64,000 nt of DNA, from contig OY754469.1 of assembly GCA_963575645.1 (NCBI GenBank), positions 18,804,001-18,868,000 on the forward strand, given 5' to 3'. This stretch comes from Xanthostigma xanthostigma. Taxonomy: Eukaryota > Arthropoda > Insecta > Raphidioptera > Raphidiidae. The notes below the pieces were generated by a model, which worked only from the letters and a program-made list of their open reading frames with translations, was not told the origin of the DNA and made no database searches. Below, in pieces: positions 46,826-56,200 of the stretch (positions within the stretch are counted from its first letter, which is position 1; each line of letters opens with the position of its first letter). The position numbers and the translations under genes are program-made.

Positions 46826-47199
46826 CAAAAAAATGTAGGTATATTGCCATTTAATTATTCACTGTTACCACTACCGATGAATACACTGTATTATGTAGGT
46901 AAATATCAAATAGTTTATGATTTATATCTAGAATGTAATGAATTTTATTACACTGTGACATTATATTGAATCGAGTTTTACCAGTCATACATTTTTGCAC
47001 GTAGATATCTTCTATGAAATAGCTGGTTTTAACTTTATTTTCAAAACCTTTGACAGTCCACTTTTGAGTAAATTTCATTCTAATAGTAGCTTATAAAAAA
47101 CAACAAACAGACAAATACTGATTTACTATGGAATTGGTTTATCGCTATCAGTTGTTTTTCATTACAGCACTAGTGTGGAATAGGTCTCTTTATATATAC

Positions 47200-47745
47200 T
47201 AGTGATGTGCCGGATATCCGTATCCGTATCCGCGGATATCCGTGGGAGAAGAAAGATCCGTATCCGTATTCGTTAGTTTTTTGGCGGATCTTTTACGGAT
47301 CTTTTACCTTATTAATTTTCAATTCATAGATGACATTTTACCTATATAGCTGATTAGGTAATAATGAAAAAGTGTTAAATTCCATTCAGATTATTTTTTA
47401 TTTTTTAAAATCGTATTTGACACCTTTATATTTCAAACATTTATCGTAGTGAGTACCATACCAATAGTACATAACTCAAAGGTACTAAAAAACTATCTTT
47501 ATAATAAGATATTGCACATCGATCTTTGGAAAGAGACAATCTGTTATGAGAGTTAACTCTTAAAGAGGTCAATAACTTTTTCCCATAACAGATAGTCTCT
47601 TTCCAAAGGTCGATGTGCAATATTTACCGCCCCGTACTCTAAGAAAGTTAAGATCCGTATCCGTATCCGCGGATCTTGAAACCAAATATCCGTATTCAGA
47701 TCCGTATCCGCGGATATACATTTTTAACGATCCGGCACATCACTA
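47200..47745. mobile_element. hAT-type MITE with perfect 8-bp target duplication
   Basis: Termini TAGTGATGTGCCGGAT and ATCCGGCACATCACTA are perfect inverted repeats. ATATATAC flanks both sides (47192-47199 and 47746-47753), the 8-bp duplication typical of hAT transposition. Just inside both ends lie runs of the hexamer ATCCGT with CCGCGGAT palindromes. An inner inverted pair (ATATTGCACATCGA and TCGATGTGCAATAT, about 47507-47625) adds a second hairpin. There is no transposase. 546 bp. Confidence 0.92.
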
Positions 47746-47931
47746 ATATATACGTGCGTACAAATGAGATTTATTAGGGGTGTGTGTACCATAATGATAA
47801 CTAACTCCTTAAATTTTGGTACTTCACTATTAGGTTTAAATTTTCACAATACTGAAATCATAAAAAAATTGAATTTAATAATAATATTTCAAATAATGAA
47901 TCAGAAAATAGTAAAAAGAGAAAAAATAATT

Positions 47932-48003
47932 CTCTCCGGCGGGGAATCGAACCCCGGTCTCCCGCGTGACAGGCGGGGATACTTACCACTATACTACCGA
48001 AGA
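47932..48003 (-). tRNA. tRNA-Asp (GTC), copy 1
   Basis: This is a complete 72-nt cloverleaf on the minus strand. It has acceptor TCTTCGG paired with CCGGAGA (one G-T pair) and discriminator G. The anticodon arm is CCCGC-CTGTCAC-GCGGG with anticodon GTC, and the T arm is CGGGG-TTCGATT-CCCCG. No intron is present. A T-run (ATTATTTTTTC) follows the 3' end and can act as the Pol III terminator. Internal A and B boxes are standard. The short frame across the locus (47764-48024, plus strand) is an artefact. Confidence 0.97.
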
Positions 48004-48354
48004 CATGGGTGTACAGTTCGATAATTTCGAAACCATTTCCCCTACATTCGGCGACAATTTTTTTTTGCTGTATTTTGGTATATTGAATATTTACTAAAAT
48101 GTATGATAGCTTTGAAGCATGTTAAGTTTTTTCTCAGACCTAAAATAATTATATGAGCGCCCTTGCTTTACATTCTTCCATTGCTTTGATGCTCCATTAT
48201 AAACTAAATTTACGATAATGAGTAAGTCCTTTAATGTTGGTACCTTATACTAATAGAATTAAATCACAATACTGAATTCATTAAAATATTGAAATTATTA
48301 ATAAAATTATAAATAAATATTAAAAAAAAAAAACAGAAAAAAAGAAAAAGTATT

Positions 48355-48426
48355 CTCTCCGGCGGGGAATCGAACCCCGGTCTCCCGCGTGACAGGCGGG
48401 GATACTTACCACTATACTACCGAAGA
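48355..48426 (-). tRNA. tRNA-Asp (GTC), copy 2
   Basis: Sequence identical by eye to copy 1, anticodon GTC, discriminator G. The downstream flank on the minus strand reads ATACTTTTTC, a short T-run fit for Pol III termination. Confidence 0.97.
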
Positions 48427-48772
48427 CATGACTGTACAGTTCGATAATTTCGAAAGCATTTTCCCTACATTCGGCGACAATTTTTTTGCAGTATTTTAGT
48501 ACCTATATTGAATATTTACTGAAATGTATGATAGCTTTGAAGCATGGTAAGTTTTTTCTCAGACCTAAAATAATTATATGAGCGCCCTTGCTTTACATTC
48601 TTCCATTGCTTTGACGCTCCATTATAAGCTAAATTTACGATAATGAGTAACTCCTGAAATTTTGGTACCTTATACTAATAGAATTAAATCACAATACTAA
48701 ATTCATAAAAATATTAATAGCATTTTTAATATTTAAATTAAAAAAAAAAACAGAAAAAAAGAAAAAAATATT

Positions 48773-48844
48773 CTCTCCGGCGGGGAATCGAACCCCGGTC
48801 TCCCGCGTGACAGGCGGGGATACTTACCACTATACTACCGAAGA
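48773..48844 (-). tRNA. tRNA-Asp (GTC), copy 3
   Basis: Sequence identical by eye to copy 1, with an ATATTTTTTTC terminator-like run downstream. Confidence 0.97.
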
Positions 48845-49187
48845 CATGGGTGTACAGTTCGAAAATTTCGAAAGCATTTCCCCTACATTCGACGACAAAT
48901 TTTTACTGTATTTTAGTACATTGCATGCCTGTTTATAGTTTACTAAAATTTATGATAGCTTTGAAGGAAGTTCAAATTTTTCTCAAACCTAAAATAGTTT
49001 AATGAACGCCCTTGCTTTACATTCTTTCATTGCTTTGACGCTTATTAAATTTACGAAATGAGTAACTACTTAAATTTTGATATCTTACTATTAGATTTAA
49101 GTTTACACAATACTGAATTCATAAAAATATTGAAATTATTAATAATATTTAAAATAATTAAATTGAAAAAAAAAAAGAAAAAATATT

Positions 49188-49259
49188 CTCTCCGGCGGGG
49201 AATCGAACCCCGGTCTCCCGCGTGACAGGCGGGGATACTTACCACTATACTACCGAAGA
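49188..49259 (-). tRNA. tRNA-Asp (GTC), copy 4
   Basis: Sequence identical by eye to copy 1, followed on the minus strand by ATATTTTTTC. It is the most upstream copy in the transcribed direction. Its 5' flank (TTGGCATCAACAG in plus orientation) differs from the others, marking the array edge. Confidence 0.97.
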
Positions 49260-49320
49260 CTTGGCATCAACAGCCAAAAAAATAGAAAGCATTCCACAGT
49301 GAATAAATATATTTAAATTA

Positions 49321-49651
49321 ATTTTAATGGTAGTGTTCACTCAAATATTTAATTAACGTCTGAATAGAACTCTTCAAATAAATAAAATTATCGACCAATT
49401 TAGTAGAATTTACTATTCGAAATTACGTCGCGTTAAAGTTAGATTGTATTTTCTAATATAAAAATTAAAATAAACTATATTGAAAAATCAACACTATATT
49501 GAAAGCCCGATCAAAATATGTTGAACAGTTTTTGAGAAACAAACACCGGCAGACAAAAAATATAATAATTGTAATTTTTGTTAATTTTTGTATAGGTATC
49601 ATTATATAAATTACAGTTATCTACCATCATGAATGGATAGAGTAACGTCTA
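49321..49651. other. Gene-free spacer
   Basis: No feature recognised. Confidence 0.3.
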
Positions 49652-49653
49652 TA

Positions 49654-50185
49654 CAGGGTGTATCACAATCAACCATACATAGAGAAAACTCCATTGTGCA
49701 AATTAGTTAGGATCAACGATTACTTTGGCCACATATGAGAATGGGTACCATGGTAACGCTGACTAATCATTGTTTAATAGCAATAATAGCTAATAATGAA
49801 TAATTAGAAAAATCAGTTAAAATAAATTCTTCAACATTAAATGAATTTGTTCTTATTTTAATGAACATTTTTTTTAGAAAATATTTTTTTTAATTAACAA
49901 TTAAACCAAACAGTTAAAATAAAAAATTAAAGCAAATTTTCAAATAAACCTCCATTTTGGCTTAATCGGTTATAAAAACTTTGTCTCACTTTGTCTAACA
50001 TTACAAGAGTCACATTGAAACATACTTCGGTGATTTAAGTTCATCCAGATTTTGCCACCATCTCAATAGATTTTATTATGTAAACTATGGTAACGACCTC
50101 TGAATAGAGGGCAAAGCAATCTCTGATCTCAACTAATTTGTACTGTGTACTTTTCTCTATGTACGGTTTCCTGTGATACACCCTG
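49654..50185. mobile_element. Mariner-type MITE with CAGGGTGTATCAC ends and TA duplication
   Basis: CAGGGTGTATCAC at the left mirrors GTGATACACCCTG at the right, with TA on both flanks. Subterminal pairing continues (ACATAGAGAAAA and TTTTCTCTATGT; CAAATTAGTTAGGAT and ATCTCAACTAATTTG). The interior is AT-rich and noncoding. Confidence 0.87.
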
Positions 50186-50264
50186 TATAATTCACTAGCG
50201 ATCCGGTCCGGCTATGCCAGAACTTGTAGATTACCATCGTTTTTTTGATTTCTCATTGACTTAT

Positions 50265-50437
50265 GTTGCTTTCCACGAAAACCGCCTTCATTTTAACGCG
50301 ATAATAATATAATATAGCCTATGTCCGTGTTGAAAGTCTATTCTAAATATTGGTGAACATTTTTTTGAAATCGGATGAGTAGTTTCGGAGATTACCTTCT
50401 ACATCCAAACTTCACATCTTTATAATATTAGTATAGA
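50265..50437. repeat. Interspersed 3'-tail repeat, copy 2
   Basis: Parallel to 2840-3015 over the full set of blocks listed there, ending TATAATATTAGTATAG. Confidence 0.65.
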
Positions 50438-50787
50438 ATACAAAACTCTCCCACGTACTGGACTTATACTCAGTTTCTCATACGACTTTTAACTTTAAAA
50501 ATTATGTAGATTTAATTTGTGTAGTTGAAAACAACAGTCTGTCATTATCTACATTGAATACTGATAATCGTATCAGAAATTGAGCATTCAACTTAATAGG
50601 GTATATGCATGTAACTTATATTTAGTAAATATTATTTTTTTTTGTAATCTTTATTACTATTGATTAAACTTTACTTAAATAGTTTTTTCTAATTACATTT
50701 TTGCTGAATAATAAATATTAATTAAACAAAAATGCAATAAATACGCGCGAAATATAAAATATCGAAACGCAATGCTATTGATTAGAC
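50438..50787. other. Gene-free AT-rich spacer
   Basis: No feature recognised. Confidence 0.3.
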
Positions 50788-51029
50788 CAGTGGTTCCCAA
50801 ATAATAGGTAATCGTGGACCCCTAAGTGAACTAGCTAAGTAGTCGGGGACCGGGGGCCCTCCCCCGGGATAATTTGCAAAATTACACTTAAATTGGCACG
50901 TTTTTAGCGTACCTGAGCATGTTTTTTGAAAATTTTTAATTTTTTTATTGTTTACCGGCTAGCCGCGGACCCCTTGCAAACTATCCGCGGACCCCTGGGG
51001 GTCCGCGGACCACCTTTTGGGAACCACTG
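50788..51029. mobile_element. hAT-type MITE with perfect 8-bp target duplication
   Basis: Ends CAGTGGTTCCCAAA and TTTGGGAACCACTG (perfect inverse) are the widespread hAT terminal sequence. GATTAGAC flanks both sides (50780-50787 and 51030-51037). The subterminal GC-rich region repeats CCGCGGACCCC three times with the inverse GGGGGTCCGCGG. 242 bp, noncoding. Confidence 0.95.
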
Positions 51030-52055
51030 GATTAGACCATAATGTTTAAACGGCTTTGGCTACTCTTGACCCGAATCAAAGTCGATTATTATTATTAGGT
51101 ATTATAAAACAAGAAAAAATTGAACGTCTATTGTTGTGCACTGTGGAGTAACTGGAAACGCACAACGTCAACGAAACTGAATTTACGATTTTATTTAGTT
51201 TTAGATATTTATACAAAAAAAATCTGAAAACGCGTTCTAGATATACAAAAATGAAAGTGAAATTACAGGTTCCGTTATATTATTTTCATCAAAGCTGATA
51301 AGTACAAATTAAAAAATCTATCTTTTTTATCTTTAAATTTAAAAAAGATATACCTATAAAGTTATTGGTCCCATTATAAAATTAATTATCCTTAATATTA
51401 TACGTACCATTTTTGCTTTGGTTGCTTCTTTGCAAATTGAAACAATTTTCGCGTAGTGTGAGATACCTTCTTTTTACTTTCCCTCTGTTTCTCATTTGCT
51501 TGCTTCATTGGTTTGCTTTTCGTAAAATTCAATCCAATTTCTAGTTATTGCTTCTAAGCGTATTATTTCGATTTTCAAAAAACAATAACGACCGTAATAA
51601 TAATATAGGTACACCGCTACACTGAAATACACTTTTTCTTTAATTATCTTGTTTTCCTGTGACGTATCATGAACATGACTCGTCTGCCGAAATCATTAAA
51701 ATCACTTTATTAATGATAGTTTTAACTGAAATCTCATCTTAATAAAAATTATAAACTTAAATATAAAATCAAATTTCAAAATTTAAGTCCTACATTCGAA
51801 TGTATAACAAAGTACTAAGTGAAATAAAAAAGTCTAGCCAATTGGGCGACGGGACCATTCCAGCTTCAAAATGTTGATATTTGATATAGTATAATAAAAA
51901 ATAAAAAAATATTTGATATGGCGTGAAGTGACGCGGGTAATGGCAAGTATTCAATATGATATTTGCTATTCATTGCCATGGCTACCTACATAAGAACAGT
52001 TGGTTTTTTTTATTTTCGAAATATTTCTGAAACTATAAAGTTTAGAAAAAAAACC
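51030..52055. other. Gene-free AT-rich region
   Basis: No gene, RNA or clear repeat seen. Confidence 0.35.
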
Positions 52056-52980
52056 ATTCGAACGAAACTCTTTTGAAAAAATAAATAGAATAATAAGCCG
52101 TTATGAAATAGTATATTGTGCGAGTAGTGAGAGAAGGAGAAGATTCCATGAGCGTGAAATTTGCCGCACGAGCGTAGCGAGTGCGGTAACACGCACGCGA
52201 GTGGAATATTCTCCTTCGATCAATGGTCGCACATAATATTTTATTCAACTAGCACGAGTAATATGTAATCGGGGCCCTGATAAAAGAGGGAAAAATAATA
52301 AATCACTTCATTGGCTGACGTACCCACCGCCCTCGATGCACACAAGATGGCCCTGACTTTCACTGAATTGCGATGCTGTTTTCATATATACAATACCGCC
52401 TACCACGTTCCTATTGGTCCAGAAGCTGTGCAGTTTTTTTTTCATTATTGCACGGCTTGGACTTGCTACTGCGTTCCTATTGGTCCAGAAAATTCATTAT
52501 CTTACAGTATGGTTCATTATTAGCACTCTACGCGTCAACATGAGGTAATTTATTATTTCTCCAGAATTTAGCAGGGCCCCGAAATTACATATTACTCACG
52601 CGTGTTGAATAAAGTATATTATTATTAAAAAAAAAACACCGTTATCATATCTCTTCTGCGCATGTGCAGATTTTCCCCACACATAATAGGACTCTTCATA
52701 TTTGCAAACCAAACATCCTCCCAAAATTTGGTTTCGATCCGCTCATCCGTTTGACCTATATCGGTGCTCACAGACAAGCAAACACAAACAAACAGACGCA
52801 CAGAGTTTTTTTCCAAAAATATGTTTTTTGGATTCGGGGGACCGCAAAACGAAAAGATTTTGAAATTTTGAAAAGCGATTTTTGATCTAAACTGGTACCA
52901 TTGCCCACTTGTGGGTTGGAATGGTAAAATATCAATTGCAAAAAGCTTTTCAAAACTAAATTTAGAAAATATTTATTGCT
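52056..52980. repeat. Interspersed repeat family A, copy 2, split by a family-B element
   Basis: Family-A sequence runs from about 52056 to 52106 (AAATAAATAGAATAATAAGC), is interrupted, and resumes at about 52626 (CTGCGCATGTGCAG, GACTCTTCATAT) to 52935 (GGAATGGTAAAATAT). It gives a direct view of an insertion site compared with the intact copy at 835-1228. Confidence 0.65.
52107..52625 (+). mobile_element. Family-B element (~0.52 kb), plus orientation
   Basis: Starts TAGTATATTGTGCGAGTAGT, then hairpin arms GAGAAGGAGAAGATTCCA and TGGAATATTCTCCTTC around a GC-richer loop (GCCGCACGAGCGTAGCGAGT), CGGGGCCCTGATAAAAGAGG, CACTTCATTGG, two CTATTGGTCCAGAA boxes, GCAGGGCCCCGAAATTACAT and GTTGAATAAAGTATATTATT. 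Inserted in family A. Frames (52010-52248) are repeat translations only. Confidence 0.85.
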
Positions 52981-53165
52981 TGTTTCAGGCAGATGAAACG
53001 ATAGTTTTTTGTTAACTAAATTTTTATTAAAATTGTAAAAATAAAAGAATTTGTACAGAAAAAAGGATTACATAACAGGTTAAAACAAAAAATAATTTCT
53101 TGTGTAATATTATACATTAATTCAAAATATAAATAGGCAGGGCTGGAGTGAGCCTGTTCTGAACA
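52981..53165 (-). repeat. BEL/Pao 3' LTR (185 bp)
   Basis: Read in element orientation it starts TGTTCAGAACAGG and ends CCTGAAACA (TG...CA). Identical by eye to 58497-58681. The flank ATTGCT on its outer side (52975-52980) matches ATTGCT after the other LTR (58682-58687), a probable target duplication. One more base than the usual BEL length of about 5. Confidence 0.95.
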
Positions 53166-53182
53166 TTCCGCCCGCCTCGTCA
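53153..53182 (-). other. Polypurine tract beside the 3' LTR
   Basis: On the minus strand GACGAGGCGGGCGGAA directly precedes the 3' LTR (53166-53181). It fits the plus-strand primer site of an LTR element. Confidence 0.7.
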
Positions 53183-53287
53183 TGTGTTGACGAAAAAAAG
53201 AAAAAAAAAAGCAGACATATATGTTGCCGCCCGCCATGACGAACCCTGTGGTTTGAGTATAGGATCCGTTGGAATGGACGAAATAAA

Positions 53288-56200
53288 TTACTCATCCTGG
53301 CGCATCATACCGGGAAGGAAGCATAGTTTAGCAACTGGTCTTGTTAATGTGGTTTCTGCTGTACGAAGAGTGACAACGCGAACTTGATTGTCAGGTCCTG
53401 GATGTAGGGTTGTTATCCTCGCTAGTGGCCACTTGGACGGGGGGTAACGTTCATCAATAATTAACACCAAATCACCGACGCTGACTTGCTGCTTTGTTGT
53501 ACGCCATTTTGTGCGTACTTGAAGCGTTGTTAAATATTCTGTTGACCAGCGTTTCCAAAAATGTTCATACATATTCCGAAGAAGTTGCCATCTAGTTAGT
53601 CTATTGATCTTTATTTCGAGCAAGCTAGGCTCGGGAATAGTGGTGCAGGCAGAACCAATGAGAAAATGCCCGGGAGTTAAAGCCGTAAGGTCTGTAGGTT
53701 CATCACTCATTGCTTGAATCGGACGTGAGTTAAGACATGCTTCAACTTCACAGAGAAACGTGGACATTTCTTCATATGTGAGCATTTGATCACCAATTAC
53801 TCGGCGCAGATGATGTTTTACAGAACGTACGCCGGCCTCCCATAAACCACCGAAGTGGGGAGAAGCAGGTGGAATGAATTTCCAGTTTGTTCCATCATTT
53901 GCTAGAAGTTCAGTTATGGATTTTCTTTGAGGCGAAGCAGCTTGAAATAGTTTTCGTAATTCATTGTCTGCACCGATGAATGTTGTGCCTTGATCACTCC
54001 ATAGGGTAGCGCAAATTCCACGTCTCGCTGTAAATCTTTTATAAGCGGCAAGAAAGCTTTGGGTACTGTAGTCACTTACAGCTTCCAAATGGATTGCGCG
54101 TGTAGACATACAAATAAAGACGGAGATATATCCTTTATAGGAACGAAAACCACGGCCTTTACTTGCTTTCAGGTGAATCGGTCCAGCGTAATCAACGCCA
54201 GTATTGAGAAACGGACGAGATGGTTGCACTCGTTCAGCAGGAAGGTCCGACATCACTGGGACAGTTGTCGCAGCGTGAAAAGGAAAACATTTTCGACAAC
54301 CTCGGATGTAATTGTGTACTTGCGAACGACCTCCTAGAATCCAAAAGGTCCGACGCAGGTGACTAAGCGTAAGTTGCACGCCACCGTGTAAGGTTCGTTT
54401 GTGCGCTTGACTTATCATCATGGTGGTCAACGGTGAACTTCTAGGCAGAACGATAGGATGTTTTTCATCATAGTGCAGAATGGCGTGTTGAAGACGACCA
54501 CCAACTCTTAGCAGTCCAGCTTTATCAATGAATGGTTTGAGTTTAAGTAAACTGCTCTTCGTAGGTAAAACATCTTTATTACTGAGCAGCTTGTATTCAG
54601 TAAAGAATGAATATTTTTGGACAAAAATTACCCAGAAATTGCGAGCGTTTAGTAATTCACTTGGTGTCAAGTGGTTTTGAATCCTCTCTGCTTTCGGCAA
54701 TCTACAGTTTGAGACGAATCGTTTACAGTAAGCGGTGACTCTCAAAAGTTTAGACAGTGAAGAATATTTGTACAGCAAGTCCCAACGATTTGTATCAGCT
54801 ATTTCAGTCACGTGAGCATTAGTTCGTTGTTCCATATCCACTTCTGCGCCAATCGGAGACATGGTAGACGGCCAGAAGGATGCAGGTTGACTGAGCCAGT
54901 GAGGCCCCTGCCACCATAGAGTACGATTTTGAATTTCATTTGGATAGACACCCCGTGAAGCGCAATCTGCAGGATTGTCGGAACTTGGAACGTGATGCCA
55001 ATTGGCGGCTGGATTCAGTGTTTGGATTTCGCTGACCCGGTTGGCGACAAAGGTTTTCCAACGTGAAGCGTGGTTCTTGATCCAGGCCAATACTACAGTT
55101 GAATCAGTCCATAAGTGAATCGGCATGGGGTAGGCAGCGAAGACACCTCCGCGAACTACTTGGACTAATCTAGAGAGCAGTGTGGCAGCGCATAACTCAA
55201 GTCGTGGCAAAGAAATTGTTTTGACAGGTGCGACCTTAGTTTTTGCGGTCAGTAAAGTTACCTGAGCGTGACCTTCATTGTTAACGACAAGTAAATAGAC
55301 GACAGCAGCGTAAGCTTGGGTCGAAGCGTCCGCGAAGCCATGGAGTTCACAAGTGCGAACTGTGGGTTGCATTCCAATCCATCGTGGAATCGAAATTGTA
55401 TGGAGTGACGGAAGCTGAGATCGATAGGTTCTCCATTGTTGCTCAATATCTTCGGGAAGTCTTGCATCCCAATCGATTTTAAGAAGCCACAATGACTGTA
55501 GCAAAATCTTTGCGGTGATTATTACGGGACTGAGCCAGCCCAAAGGATCAAATAATCTTGAAATGTCAGACAGTATTGCGCGTTTTGTTATTTCTGAAGT
55601 TTCAGAAGATGATTGCACTTGAAACCTGAATGTATCAGATGTCGGTTGCCAAAATAGACCTAACACAGGTACGGCTGTTTCAGTCTTCAGATGCATTTGT
55701 ATAACCGATTCTTGATCATCTGGTGAAATTCGATCAAGTAGTTCAGAACAGTTGGATACCCATTTTCGCAGATTGAAGTTGCCAGCTTTAAGTATACCAA
55801 TCAACTGGTTTTGTCGTTCTAAGGCTTCTGAGATTGAATTTGAGCCGGTCAAAACATCATCGATATACATGTCGTTTAGAATTACTTGCGAACCAAGAGG
55901 ATACTGATGTTGTTCATCTTTCGCCAATTGACGTAGCGTTCGTAAGGCGAGAAAAGGAGCGCAGGCAGTTCCATAGGTAACCGTGAGGAGGCTGTACCGC
56001 TCAATTGGTTTCGAAACTTCAGAGCGCCATAGAATCTGTTGATATTTGCAGTCATCATGATGTACCAAAATTTGCCGATACATCTTGGTGATATCGGCTC
56101 CAAAAACAATTGGATGTATTCGCCATTTTAAAATGATTGCAGATAAATCACTTTGTAGTTTAGGCCCAGTGAGTAACACGTCGTTTAACGAGACTCCGCT

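Larger units (their letters stand above)
47754..49320. repeat. Four-copy ~420-bp tandem array containing tRNA-Asp genes
   Basis: Each unit contains a tRNA-Asp gene plus a conserved flank (GACATGxxTGTACAGTTCGA, CATTTCCCCTACATTCG, TATGATAGCTTTGAAG, GCCCTTGCTTTACATTCTTC, GAGTAACTCCT or variants). tRNA starts are spaced 423, 418 and 415 bp. tRNA bodies look identical while spacers have drifted, so the array arose by tandem duplication and the genes remain under selection or conversion. Confidence 0.9.

Noticed and set aside
47764..48024. 86-codon plus-strand frame
   Set aside because: It runs through the tRNA-Asp gene and its flank, a chance frame.
54059..54337. 92-codon plus-strand frame and others inside the BEL element
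   Set aside because: They are antisense shadows of the intact Gag-Pol frame.
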